Shown here piece by piece: positions 34,336 to 42,530 of a DNA stretch of 64,000 nt. Both the position numbers and the translations under genes were made by a program. The notes under the pieces are model-generated. The model ran no database searches, had not been told where the DNA came from, and saw only the letters and a list, made by a program, of their open reading frames with translations. Source of the stretch: Eubacteriales bacterium (GTDB taxonomy: Bacteria; Bacillota; Clostridia; Lachnospirales; Lachnospiraceae); contig JAUNJG010000002.1 of assembly GCA_030533385.1 (NCBI GenBank), positions 34,501 through 98,500 on the forward strand. Direction: 5' to 3'. Position 1 is the stretch's first letter. Every line of letters begins with the position of its first letter.

Positions 34336-34862
34336 AACATATTTTCGGAGGGAATCGAAGATTTAGGAAGAAGACAGAGGTTGGGCTGATAGAGAAGCCA
34401 CCGATGGAGAATCTGAGGAGGAATGTTACGGAAGAAATGCTTCAGGTACAGAAAAAAGCGGCGGAGCAAAGGGGAGAAAGGGAGGAAGATGTGACTTTCC
34501 GCTATGAGTTGGAAGAAAGTGGATTGGAGCCGGTGACAGGCTGGCTGGTGTGCGTCAGTGGGAAGGAAAAGGGAAAGGATTACCGAATTGAGGCAGGATT
34601 TAATTATGTGGGAAGAGGGAGAAAGATGGATGTTGTTCTCTCCGATGATTTGTCTGTTGCCAGGGAGAGGCATTGCGCCATTGTTTACGATAAGAAATCA
34701 AACGAAACTTTTCTGACGCCGGGAAAGGGAGCTGAGACATACTATAAAAAGAAGCTGGTGACAAAACCGGTGAAGATTTATTCTGGAGATGAAATAGAGC
34801 TGGGGGAGACAAAATATATATTTATCAGTTTTTGTGAGGGAGGACGGTCTTGGGAAAAATAG
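34185..34862 (+). CDS. FHA domain protein with N-terminal zinc ribbon
   Basis: A 225-residue cytoplasmic protein. The N-terminus CNGGHYYDAEKFETCPHC (C7, H11, C21, C24) matches the start of the second FHA protein at 35947, which supports this start although it lies inside the phosphatase gene. After a charged linker the FHA domain (about 110-215) reads GWLVCVSGKEKGKDYRI, YVGRGRKMDVVLSDD and SVARERHCAIVYD. FHA domains bind phosphothreonine, so this should recognise products of the kinases. The ribosome binding site is AAAGGGG at moderate spacing. Its end overlaps the next gene by 13 bases. Confidence 0.85.
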   Translation: MGRIVQCNGGHYYDAEKFETCPHCVEGEEESDRKQEKEFRESLDAKPTAVKHIFGGNRRFRKKTEVGLIEKPPMENLRRNVTEEMLQVQKKAAEQRGEREEDVTFRYELEESGLEPVTGWLVCVSGKEKGKDYRIEAGFNYVGRGRKMDVVLSDDLSVARERHCAIVYDKKSNETFLTPGKGAETYYKKKLVTKPVKIYSGDEIELGETKYIFISFCEGGRSWEK

Positions 34863-35806
34863 GAAGGCGGGTAACGGGATTCTTTTTATTGTTTTTTCAT
34901 TTGAATAAGGAAAAGCCGGGGATGGTGACACGGATAGAGGTTGGGAAAGACAACTCTTCGTGGAGAAAAGAAGAATCTGAGGCATGGCAGTGCGAAATTG
35001 TTGCGAAAGATCATCCGAAATATAAAGTTGTGGGACATCTCAGCACTGTGGTGGGAACGAGGGCAAATCAACAGGATGCTTGTTATGTCAGTGTAGAGAA
35101 AGATAGCAATGCCATCGGAGTCGTGTGTGATGGTATGGGAGGGATGTGGGGCGGAGAGATTGCCAGCCGGGTTGCCCTGCAAACTTTTGTGGAAGATTTT
35201 GAAGGGGTGCGTTACAGGGAAAATGATTTTTATAACTTTTTTTGCGAGGAGATGAAAAAGATAGATCAGATAGTGGCAGATTTGGAAGACGACGGAGGGC
35301 GGGCTTTGTCAGCCGGAACTACTTTTCTGGCTGCTTCCATCGTGGAGAACCGGCTTCGGTTCGTGTCAGTGGGAGACAGTAAATTATACATCATACGAGG
35401 AGAGAAGATACAGTGTGTGAACCGGGAGCACAATTATCTCATGTTATTGAAAGAGCAGTATCAGAGGGGAGAAATTACGGGGGAAGTGTTTTGGCGGGAA
35501 AAGTCGAAAGGAGCTGCCTTGATTAGTTATCTTGGAATGGGAAATGTGGATATGATAGATGTAACACCCCGGTGCTTTCGGCTTAGAGAAGGAGATATTG
35601 TAGTTTTGTGCAGCGACGGGCTGTACAAGGCCTTGACAGAAGATCAGATTTTGGCGATTGTAAGAAAAAATCCCATCCATCTGGAAAAAACCTTGCAGGA
35701 GCTTCAGACAGAAGCGAAGACAGCCTCGGGGATATCTCAGGATAATACGTCCATCGTGATGATGTCCTGTCGGAGAAATGCAGACAGGGCCGGTTGGACG
35801 GTGTGA
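34850..35806 (+). CDS. PP2C-type Ser/Thr phosphatase, second copy
   Basis: A 318-residue protein. TTG at 34850 has a strong GAGGGAGG site six bases upstream; an ATG at 34922 with AAGGA is the alternative and would remove a hydrophobic patch (FFLLFF). Motifs: GTRANQQDACYV, VVCDGMGGMWGGEIAS, SVGDSKLYIIRG, LCSDGLYKALT and SQDNTSIVMM, giving all metal-coordinating Asp residues. It is only distantly similar to the first PP2C, so the two are not a recent duplication. It overlaps the FHA gene by 13 bases, suggesting coupled translation. Confidence 0.88.
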   Translation: MGKIGRRVTGFFLLFFHLNKEKPGMVTRIEVGKDNSSWRKEESEAWQCEIVAKDHPKYKVVGHLSTVVGTRANQQDACYVSVEKDSNAIGVVCDGMGGMWGGEIASRVALQTFVEDFEGVRYRENDFYNFFCEEMKKIDQIVADLEDDGGRALSAGTTFLAASIVENRLRFVSVGDSKLYIIRGEKIQCVNREHNYLMLLKEQYQRGEITGEVFWREKSKGAALISYLGMGNVDMIDVTPRCFRLREGDIVVLCSDGLYKALTEDQILAIVRKNPIHLEKTLQELQTEAKTASGISQDNTSIVMMSCRRNADRAGWTV

Positions 35807-35946
35807 AAAAGCGGATAAAAAAGAGCGGCACGATTGGATGTGTCCGGATACTGATACCCGCCTTGTGCAGGCAGTCCTATATCTGAATATTTGGGTAGAC
35901 AAAACATAACGATTCCCAAGAGGATGAGGGAGGGGAGGAAAACGGA

Positions 35947-36615
35947 ATGAATTTAACGAGATGCAGCAATGGACATTTTTATGATATGGAAAAATTTCAA
36001 AATTGTCCCCATTGCTCCCACAGACAAAATATTTCGCAGGAGAATGTCTCTGCCGCATTCGGGGATAAGATAATGCCGAAGGATGGAGCGGCGGAGGAAG
36101 ATGGCATTTTAGAGGTGGCGAATATAGACTGGTCAAAAAAGGACGCTTCTGTTATCAATGCGGGGAGTGATCAGGTGGACGACGATTTGCAAAATCCTGA
36201 CGGGGAGAAGACAATCGGGATTTTTATGTTGAATCATGATAAAAAAGAAAACATCAATCCGGTAACCGGATGGCTGGTGTGCGTCAGGGGAGAAGAGTTC
36301 GGGAAAAGTTATCCGTTGAAAAGCGGGAGGAATTTTATCGGAAGAGATTGTTCCATGGATGTGGTGATTGGAGGAGACAAAGCCATCTCAAGGAAATGTC
36401 ATGCAGTTATCTTGTACGATCCAAAGAGCAGGATGTTTCTGGTTCAGCCCGGAACGTCGCGGGAATTATTTTATCTCAATGATAAAGTTGTTCTCGGAGG
36501 AGAACCTATTGGGGCTTATGAGATTTTGACTGTCGGAAATACAGAGTTGATGTTGATTCCGTGCTGTGGAGAGAAGTTTACCTGGGAGGAACAAAGAAGA
36601 AAGAGTGAAAAATAA
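35947..36615 (+). CDS. FHA domain protein with N-terminal zinc ribbon, second copy
   Basis: A 222-residue protein starting after GGGGAGG. Zinc ribbon CSNGHFYDMEKFQNCPHC (C6, H10, C20, C23), an acidic linker of about 80 residues, then an FHA domain: GWLVCVRGEEFGKSYPL, FIGRDCSMDVVIGGD, AISRKCHAVILYD. It has the same layout as the FHA protein at 34185 but with diverged linkers. It binds phosphothreonine by family knowledge. It is the last gene of the block; 140 bases without a gene separate it from the second phosphatase. A hairpin follows its stop. Confidence 0.88.
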   Translation: MNLTRCSNGHFYDMEKFQNCPHCSHRQNISQENVSAAFGDKIMPKDGAAEEDGILEVANIDWSKKDASVINAGSDQVDDDLQNPDGEKTIGIFMLNHDKKENINPVTGWLVCVRGEEFGKSYPLKSGRNFIGRDCSMDVVIGGDKAISRKCHAVILYDPKSRMFLVQPGTSRELFYLNDKVVLGGEPIGAYEILTVGNTELMLIPCCGEKFTWEEQRRKSEK

Positions 36616-36616
36616 A

Positions 36617-36660
36617 AAGGGCATCCTGGGGGATATTGCATTTCCCCGGATACCCTTCTT
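36617..36660. terminator. Hairpin terminator between FHA gene and feoAB
   Basis: AAGGG(C)ATCC with GGAT(A)CCCTT, plus an inner GGGGGA/TTCCCC stem, close a 7-base loop. On the minus strand it is followed by a T-rich run, so it fits termination of feoAB transcripts; on the plus strand the T-run is poor but it directly follows the FHA gene. Confidence 0.6.
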
Positions 36661-36740
36661 AAAAAAGAGAGAAAAGTATGAAAAAATCTATGACTATCAA
36701 AACATGTTCCCTTGTTTTGATGAGTTTAGTATACACTACT

Positions 36741-36773
36741 TTTGTGAGAAATATGTCAAGTTTTTCTCACAAA
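36741..36773. repeat. Inverted repeat between convergent genes
   Basis: TTTGTGAGAAA and TTTCTCACAAA form perfect 11-bp arms around 11 bases. On the minus strand the centre contains TTGACA, with TATACT 20 bases further, a poor promoter spacing. A 10-base direct repeat, TTCATAAGGC, occurs nearby at 36786-36795 and 36810-36819. No gene uses these obviously. Confidence 0.6.
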
Positions 36774-36837
36774 TTTCTGACGATTTTCATAAGGCGTCGT
36801 AAGATATCCTTCATAAGGCAAAATAGGAGGTATTTTG

Positions 36838-38982
36838 TTATAGAAGGTGACAACTGATCCATTGAATGCACACGCACAGTCCCACGCCCAAAGCAGTTGG
36901 AAGAAGGGCTGCCAGTGCCGTCCATTTCCAGTTTCCCGTCTCTTTTTTGATGGTGAGGAGAGTGGTGGCGCATGGCCAGTGGAATAAGAAGAATACGAGG
37001 GTACATAAAGCGGTGGTCATGGTCCAGCCATTGGCGACGAGGAGCTGGTGAAATTCGGTCAGGCTTCCCATTTCCACAAGGGTTCCTCCGGAAAGATAGG
37101 CCATGAGAATAATGGGAATGATAATTTCGTTGGCGGGAAAACCGAGGAGAAAGGCGAGGAGAATCACGCCGTCCAATCCCATAATCCGGGCAAAGGGGTC
37201 AAGGGTTCCGGAACACAGGGACAGCAGGTTGTCTCCGTTTATGGTTACATTGCCAAATATCCAAAGGAGCATTCCGGCGGGAGCGGCAGAGAGTATGGCT
37301 CTTCCAAGCACAAAGAGGGTGCGGTCCATGACGGAGCGGACAATGACCTTGCCGATTTGAGGACGTCGGTAGGGAGGCAGCTCCAGCAGGAAGGAGGAAG
37401 GTGTACCTTTTAGCACAGTGGAAGACAGAAATTTTGTGGCGGCAAAGGTCATAAGGATACTGAGAAGAAGAAACAAAGTCAGTAAAAAAGCGGAGGAAAA
37501 AGAGGAAAAAAGGCCGACGGCATTTCCGGCAAAAAACATGGTAATCAGAGTGATGAGGGCAGGGAAACGGCCGTTGCAAGGCACCAGGCTGTTGGTCAAA
37601 ATGGCGAGCAGACGCTCTCTCGGGGAATCTATGATGCGGCATCCTACCACGCCGGCGGCATTGCACCCAAAACCCATGCACATGGTGAGGGCCTGTTTTC
37701 CGCAGGAGCGGCAGCATTGGAATGGTCTATCCAGATTGTAGGCAATGCGAGGCAGAAAGCCGGAGTCTTCCAGCAGAGTAAAAAGGGGGAAGAAAATAGC
37801 CATGGGCGGCAGCATCACCGACACCACCCAGGCGACCACCCGGTATATTCCAAGTACGAAAAGTCCGTGTAGCCAGTCGGGGGCGTGAATGTTTTGAAAA
37901 AATACAGTGAGCGTATCCTGAAATCCGAACAGGAGCGAGGACAGCAATTCTGACGGATAGTTTGCTCCCACGATGGTAATCCAAAATAAAAAAAGAAGGA
38001 GAAGCAGCATCAGTGGAAATCCGATCCACGGGCTGGTGATGATGCGATCTATGGCGAAATCTCGCTTGTGGTATGCCTTGTCGTGAAAAGTAATGGTCTG
38101 TCTGCAAATATTTTCTGCCCGGTTCATGAGAGTGGATACGATAACGTCGTCAAGAGTCTGGTTTTCCGGCAGGCGGGGGAGCAATCGGCGAAGAGACAGT
38201 GCGGCTCCCCTTAGAAGTTCCTGGTCGTCATAGATGGATGTGCCTGTTTCCTTATCCAGACTTTTTAAAAATGTGTTCTCTTTTTGCAGCAGCTTTAAAC
38301 TGATCCAGCGGCTGCTGACCAATCCGCCGGTTTTCTCTTCCACAAGAGGTTCCAGCTGCAAGATGGCCTGTTCCACTGCCGCAGGATAGCGGATGACGGC
38401 TGGGTGGGAAGGATGCCTTTGTTCCGTCTGTCTGTCGAGGGCGAAGAGCAGGGGTGACAGCGTCTCAGGGTGGTGTCCCGATACCCCGATGACCGGTATG
38501 CCCATCAGGCGGGATAAGCCGTCGATGGAAACGGATATGTTTTTCTTCCGGGCTTCGTCCATGAAGTTGACGCATAGGATAACATTTGATGAAATTTCAA
38601 GGATTTGCAATGCCAGATTCAGATTTCTTTCCAGACAGGTGACGTCACAGACGACAACGATGGCGTCGGCCTGCCCCATACATAAAAAATCTCTGGCGAC
38701 TTCCTCTTCCGGGGAATGGGCGGATAAGGAGTAGGTTCCCGGCAAATCAATGATGCAGTAGGCATGGCGCTCGGAGCGGCAATGACCGCAGGCTGTTGCC
38801 ACTGTTTTTCCCGGCCAGTTTCCAGTGTGCTGGTTCATGCCGGTGAGAGCATTGAAGATGGTGCTTTTTCCTACGTTGGGATTTCCTGCCAGCGCAATCA
38901 ATTTTTCGTCGGAATGTGATTGAAAAGAAAGAAGAGAGGAGCGGAGAGCATTTTTCCCCACAGAATGATTGGTCAATCCCAT
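36838..38982 (-). CDS. feoB: Ferrous iron transporter FeoB
   Basis: A 714-residue protein. The N-terminal G domain has GNPNVGKSTIFNALTG, NWPGKTV, DLPGTYSLSAHSPEE and CVNFMDEA (the last in place of the usual NxxD). The membrane part has Gate motifs, including ALTMCMGFGCNAAGVVGCRI and NSLVPCNGRFPALI. It imports Fe(II) across the inner membrane. The start follows AGGAGGAAG and overlaps the end of feoA by 10 bases, so the two are coupled. No feoC is present. A hairpin about 180 bases downstream probably ends the transcript. Confidence 0.95.
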   Translation of the reverse strand: MGLTNHSVGKNALRSSLLSFQSHSDEKLIALAGNPNVGKSTIFNALTGMNQHTGNWPGKTVATACGHCRSERHAYCIIDLPGTYSLSAHSPEEEVARDFLCMGQADAIVVVCDVTCLERNLNLALQILEISSNVILCVNFMDEARKKNISVSIDGLSRLMGIPVIGVSGHHPETLSPLLFALDRQTEQRHPSHPAVIRYPAAVEQAILQLEPLVEEKTGGLVSSRWISLKLLQKENTFLKSLDKETGTSIYDDQELLRGAALSLRRLLPRLPENQTLDDVIVSTLMNRAENICRQTITFHDKAYHKRDFAIDRIITSPWIGFPLMLLLLLFLFWITIVGANYPSELLSSLLFGFQDTLTVFFQNIHAPDWLHGLFVLGIYRVVAWVVSVMLPPMAIFFPLFTLLEDSGFLPRIAYNLDRPFQCCRSCGKQALTMCMGFGCNAAGVVGCRIIDSPRERLLAILTNSLVPCNGRFPALITLITMFFAGNAVGLFSSFSSAFLLTLFLLLSILMTFAATKFLSSTVLKGTPSSFLLELPPYRRPQIGKVIVRSVMDRTLFVLGRAILSAAPAGMLLWIFGNVTINGDNLLSLCSGTLDPFARIMGLDGVILLAFLLGFPANEIIIPIILMAYLSGGTLVEMGSLTEFHQLLVANGWTMTTALCTLVFFLFHWPCATTLLTIKKETGNWKWTALAALLPTALGVGLCVCIQWISCHLL

Positions 38983-39308
38983 GGCGCTTCCTCCTGAATG
39001 TACGGTTGAGATGCCTGCTCCGGTTGAGGTTCCATCGTCGGATCAGGTTCCTCTTGCGTGTAGGATTGAGATTTTTTCTTTTCAATCAAAATTTTTCTGC
39101 AATCCTGCCGCCGCAGGGCGATGACGGTTCCTCGGACGAAGAAGGCAGACGGGTCTCCCAGCGGGCTGCGACCGAGACAGCATAGTGTTGTCTCCGGGGT
39201 CAGTCCCATATCCAGAAGACGGCGGCGGAGTTCCCCGGTAGTGAGAAGACTTTTTACAGTGGCGCATTGTCCCGGATTTATATCATTCAAATTAAGAGAA
39301 GTGTTCAT
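38973..39308 (-). CDS. feoA: Ferrous iron transport protein FeoA
   Basis: A 111-residue protein with an SH3-like FeoA domain (residues about 5-75): GQCATVKSLLTTGELRRRLL, DMGLTPETTL and RGTVIALRRQDCRKILI. The C-terminal 35 residues are rich in Gln, Glu and Pro and not typical of FeoA. It supports FeoB function. It starts at 39308. An inverted repeat lies upstream (39357-39418). Confidence 0.9.
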   Translation of the reverse strand: MNTSLNLNDINPGQCATVKSLLTTGELRRRLLDMGLTPETTLCCLGRSPLGDPSAFFVRGTVIALRRQDCRKILIEKKKSQSYTQEEPDPTMEPQPEQASQPYIQEEAPWD

Positions 39309-39356
39309 ATAAGAGATGCCTTTCCATGAGAGGTCCTGTATTATGGTATGATGTCA

Positions 39357-39418
39357 GGGTCAAAAGGTCACAAATCTGATGCAAGTTTACTTGCAGGAAG
39401 AAGGGACTCTTTTGACCC
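39357..39418. repeat. Inverted repeat upstream of feoAB
   Basis: GGGTCAAAAG (39357-39366) and CTTTTGACCC (39409-39418) are perfect 10-bp arms. Between them a second hairpin, TGCAAG...CTTGCA (39380-39395), is nested. It lies 49 bases upstream of the feoA start on the minus strand and could be an operator or an RNA structure; no good -10 fits the TTGACC it contains. Confidence 0.55.
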
Positions 39419-39439
39419 GCACAAAAGATAAAGAGGTGA

Positions 39440-39475
39440 CAAAAGAGTTTGTCGGAAATCTTGGGTACAAACTCT
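39440..39475 (-). terminator. Terminator of the padR-DUF1700-DUF4097 operon
   Basis: Read on the minus strand, AGAGTTTGT and ACAAACTCT form a perfect 9-bp stem followed by TTTTGT. The stem begins within the last gene's stop codon. Confidence 0.75.
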
Positions 39476-40451
39476 ATTTTGTTTTTATGACAATATCTCC
39501 GTCGTCAGAGCGGATGGAGAGCATTTGTTCCGGGTGAGTTCCGGTTTTTTCATAGTGATTGACATCATCGGAATCCATGGAAAGATTGTCCACCGTAATC
39601 TCTCCGTAAGAGGTGTCCAACAGAAGAGAAAGGGTGTCAAACTCCTCTTTTTCCAATGACAACTTTCCATCCCCATAGGCGAGAATGACATCCACTTTAC
39701 CGATAAAGGACGTATCTTTTGCAATAAAATCTCCATCATCTATACGAATGGCTCCGTCTTTTATGGAAGAGTGCCTCATTGTCAAATCGCCGTAATTTAA
39801 GGTCAGATTACATTTATCTGAAGAAAAATCGGTCACTGACACATCTCCGTCAGAGGTGGTAATGTGCGAGGTGGAAGACTGAACGTTTTTCAAGGAAAGA
39901 TCCCCATAGTCCAGGGTCAGATTCATGGTGTCACACAAAGTCCCGTCCAAAAAGGCATCGCCGTCTTTGAGATGGCCATCCAATTGCTCTAGGCGGAAGG
40001 AAGCTGGTACATACAGTACGACTTGCTCTTCTTCCAGCGGAGCGCTGGCTTTGCCGCGGAGCAGATTTGACAGAAAAGAAAAGTTGACGGAAATATAAAC
40101 GTTAGACTTTTGCTGTTCTGTGAGGGTCAGTTGTCCGTCTTCTGTCTGGTAGGAGACTGGGTTGGCTTTTTTGTTCCCTGTGAGATGATAAGAAAGATAA
40201 CAAGAATCATCATCGGAGGGTTTCAGGATAAAATCAGCGGTGTCAAGATTTACTTTCAGATGGTTGAAAGGTTCCAGTTTAGTTTTTTCCATGGAGTAGA
40301 TTTTTCCGTTGCCGCCCCAGGCGGCTGTGCTGTGGTCGGAAGCGGTCAGTTTGCCCAGACCGCCGGTGGCAAGGCCGCCCACGAAAAACACTCCACCTAC
40401 AAGACAAAGCATAGAGGCGATGATCAAAACGGTTTTTGTCAGTTTATTCAT
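39474..40451 (-). CDS. DUF4097-family beta-strand repeat protein
   Basis: A 325-residue protein with an N-terminal membrane anchor (residues about 7-30), then a repetitive beta-helix-like region: LDYGDLSLKNV, TSDGDVSVTDF, LNYGDLTMRHS, IDDGDFIAKDT, YGDGKLSLEKE, TSYGEITVDNL and SDDGDIVIKTK. The DGD/YGD turns are typical of DUF4097 proteins, which are commonly encoded with padR and DUF1700 genes and linked to envelope functions. The start follows AAAGGAG. It is the third gene of that operon. The biochemical role is unknown. Confidence 0.82.
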   Translation of the reverse strand: MNKLTKTVLIIASMLCLVGGVFFVGGLATGGLGKLTASDHSTAAWGGNGKIYSMEKTKLEPFNHLKVNLDTADFILKPSDDDSCYLSYHLTGNKKANPVSYQTEDGQLTLTEQQKSNVYISVNFSFLSNLLRGKASAPLEEEQVVLYVPASFRLEQLDGHLKDGDAFLDGTLCDTMNLTLDYGDLSLKNVQSSTSHITTSDGDVSVTDFSSDKCNLTLNYGDLTMRHSSIKDGAIRIDDGDFIAKDTSFIGKVDVILAYGDGKLSLEKEEFDTLSLLLDTSYGEITVDNLSMDSDDVNHYEKTGTHPEQMLSIRSDDGDIVIKTK

Positions 40452-40582
40452 AGTGAGTCTCCTTTCGATGAATGATTGGAATATCCGGTCTTCTGAATTT
40501 TCTCAGTCAACATAAGGGTATGGTCGTTTATAAATTGTTTTTTATTTTAAGATGTAAAGAGACCTATGTCGGCCGGGGACTT

Positions 40583-41215
40583 TTACCGGCGTCGGATCAT
40601 GCGGTTTATCATGGAAATCAGGGTAAAAATCATCCATTTGGAGAGGAAGATTCCTGCAACAAAGAGAAAGATTCCTAGACCGATAAAAAGCAGGCTGACG
40701 CCGAAGGTCATGGCAAAGACGGCGAAAGAGCCGGCTAATAGTGTAAAGCTTTGCACTGCGGCCGTTATTCCGGCACCTATCAGGGCGATGCCGACGGTGA
40801 ACAGACAAAAGAGCATGCAGAGAATGAGCAGGACTCCGCATAATAAAAATATCACAGCCGTAATTGCCAGCGGTGCAGCGATGGGAGCGGCGCAGATGGT
40901 GAGAACTACAAGCAAAATTACGGAGAAAAGAGACCCTTTTCTTTTGGGACTGCCGTCGTTACTTTCCTTTGCATGGGAACCCGTGGAAGGCAGGAGTAAT
41001 TCATTATGCCGCTCCATTTGTTTATCCAAAAGAGCCGATAGAATCTCTGCGGACGCCTCCTTCGGACTTCCCAGGTCTGCGATGACCTCCGCCTCTCTTT
41101 CCGGGCCGGCTTCATCAAAAAGCTCGGTGAAATAGTCTATGGCATTTTGATAATCCTCCGACGGGAGTCGTCGCAGATACTTTTCCAATTGCTTCAAATA
41201 TTCTTTTCGGTTCAT
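40583..41215 (-). CDS. DUF1700 family membrane protein
   Basis: A 210-residue protein. The N-terminal MNRKEYLKQLEKYLRRLPSE and YFTELFDEAGPEREAEVIADLGSP are the DUF1700 cytoplasmic segment. Four or so membrane helices follow (about residues 95-200). Its start overlaps the padR stop by four bases. DUF1700 proteins are regular partners of PadR regulators and are thought to act as membrane-bound anti-regulators or envelope sensors; this is family knowledge, not visible here. Confidence 0.88.
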   Translation of the reverse strand: MNRKEYLKQLEKYLRRLPSEDYQNAIDYFTELFDEAGPEREAEVIADLGSPKEASAEILSALLDKQMERHNELLLPSTGSHAKESNDGSPKRKGSLFSVILLVVLTICAAPIAAPLAITAVIFLLCGVLLILCMLFCLFTVGIALIGAGITAAVQSFTLLAGSFAVFAMTFGVSLLFIGLGIFLFVAGIFLSKWMIFTLISMINRMIRRR

Positions 41216-41529
41216 TTTCGTAACCTCCCTTCAATAATGCTATCAATGGTATCCTTGTAGCACTGCCATTCTTCCTTTAAAGATGTCAGCTTTTCCTGCC
41301 CCGCCTCGGTGATAGAATAATATTTACGGTTTCTTCCCTGAAACTCCTGATTATAGGTGGTAAGAAAACCTGCCTGTTCCAGTTTCCGCAAGATGGGATA
41401 CAGAGTGGATTCCTTAATGTTGGCTGCCAGCTTTACTGTCTGGCTGATTTCATATCCATAAGAATCGTTTTGTTTTACCACAGAAAGAATCAGGCACTCC
41501 ATGAGCAGTGATGATACGGGATAATACAT
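41212..41529 (-). CDS. PadR-family transcriptional regulator
   Basis: A 105-residue winged-helix regulator of the short PadR type: LLMECLILSVVKQNDSYGYEI, STLYPILRKLEQAGFLTTY and GRNRKYYSITEAGQEKL. It probably represses its own operon (padR-DUF1700-DUF4097). A perfect 25-bp AT palindrome at 41642-41666, just downstream of the promoter -10, is the likely operator. The signal that relieves repression is unknown. Confidence 0.92.
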   Translation of the reverse strand: MYYPVSSLLMECLILSVVKQNDSYGYEISQTVKLAANIKESTLYPILRKLEQAGFLTTYNQEFQGRNRKYYSITEAGQEKLTSLKEEWQCYKDTIDSIIEGRLRK

Positions 41530-41641
41530 AAGTCTTTCCTTTCTAGCTGCTGCATTCCTTTTCCGATAAGTTGCTTTGATGTAGGCATCTGTGTTCCAAA
41601 GACCTTGCCGGTCTGGAAAAGGAGCAATAGCAATATTAAAT

Positions 41642-41666
41642 TTATATATAAAAATTTTATATATAA
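41642..41666. promoter_or_regulatory. Perfect AT-rich palindrome, putative PadR operator
   Basis: Arms TTATATATAAAA and TTTTATATATAA (12 bp each) flank a single central A, giving a perfect 25-bp palindrome. It begins one base downstream of the -10 box of the padR promoter and covers the predicted transcription start, as expected for an autorepressor site. Confidence 0.65.
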
Positions 41667-41667
41667 G

Positions 41668-41695
41668 ATAATAACATATATATAAAAAATGTCAA
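41668..41695 (-). promoter_or_regulatory. Sigma-A promoter of the padR operon
   Basis: On the minus strand, TTGACA (41695-41690) and TATTAT (41673-41668) are 16 bases apart. The start would fall inside the adjacent palindrome. Confidence 0.68.
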
Positions 41696-41715
41696 GAGAT
41701 AGGAATAAAAGATAT

Positions 41716-42005
41716 CGAATTCCTGGAAATGATGCGGGAGGACGGCGAGGAACCAAACATATCTGCCTCTGGAATGGGGATAACAAATAGCTCCCGGAGG
41801 CGGGAATCTCCTCCGGGAGCGAAAAAAGTTTTTGTGAAGTTGCAAAAAATATCGGCTGGTATGATGCGTCTCATTTTTTGTATGCGTAAAGGCGGAAGCA
41901 GTCTCTTAAATTTGCGGTTTTCTCAGTTCTGGTTTTTCTGTATCCATAATGGCAGAAGAAATTACGGCCTTTGGCCGGGAGTATGGAGCAGGCAGACATT
42001 GTTAC
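41716..42005. other. Intergenic region between PepSY lipoprotein and padR operon
   Basis: This region of about 290 bases carries a strong hairpin (41790-41820) and no convincing gene. Short open frames here lack ribosome binding sites. Confidence 0.5.
41790..41820. terminator. GC-rich hairpin after the PepSY lipoprotein gene
   Basis: GCTCCCGGAGG and CCTCCGGGAGC are perfect 11-bp arms with a 9-base loop. The only gene running into it is the minus-strand PepSY gene, 186 bases away. The following T-run is weak on both strands. Confidence 0.5.
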
Positions 42006-42530
42006 TCAATCATCATAAATAGATTCGCTTTCCCATTCGATGATTTCACCGGTGGAAGCGTCGATTTCAAAATCGTATTCCATTTCGTGATAAACGATGG
42101 AACCTTCATAGATTTCTTTTCCATCTTCGGTATCTTTGTGGATTCTCAAATCGGATTTTGTGGCTCCGGATACTTGTTCTAAAGCGATGTTGGAAGCTTC
42201 TTCTTCTGAAAGATGGTTTTTGAGATTTTGTCCTACGTCGTTTGTCCGGTCATCTGCTTCACCTGTTAGAGGGACATCATCTGCAAAGTCTGAATCAGTA
42301 CTCTCTGTGGTGCCGGACATATCGGTTGTCATGCTGTTTTCCGGCACCTCATTGTCTGCGTCCCGGTTATCGTCGGAAATTTGCTTGTCGGATTCATTCT
42401 GTGCGGTGGAGACGGCACTTTGCTGATCCGCTGGGGGCTTGGTTTCCTGACGGGAAGAGCCGGAGCATCCGGTGAGGATGCCGGCACATAACATGGCGGT
42501 GGTCATAAATAAAATCGGTAGTTTTTTCAT
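42006..42530 (-). CDS. PepSY domain lipoprotein
   Basis: A 174-residue lipoprotein: signal peptide with lipobox LTGC (about residue 22), a long acidic Ser/Thr/Asp-rich linker to about residue 105, then a PepSY domain: LSEEEASNIALEQVSGATK, LRIHKDTEDGKEIYEGSIVY and YDFEIDASTGEIIEWESES. PepSY domains are inhibitors or modulators of extracellular proteases or binding modules at the cell surface. It starts after AAGGAGGAG. It stands alone, with a hairpin downstream. Confidence 0.9.
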   Translation of the reverse strand: MKKLPILFMTTAMLCAGILTGCSGSSRQETKPPADQQSAVSTAQNESDKQISDDNRDADNEVPENSMTTDMSGTTESTDSDFADDVPLTGEADDRTNDVGQNLKNHLSEEEASNIALEQVSGATKSDLRIHKDTEDGKEIYEGSIVYHEMEYDFEIDASTGEIIEWESESIYDD

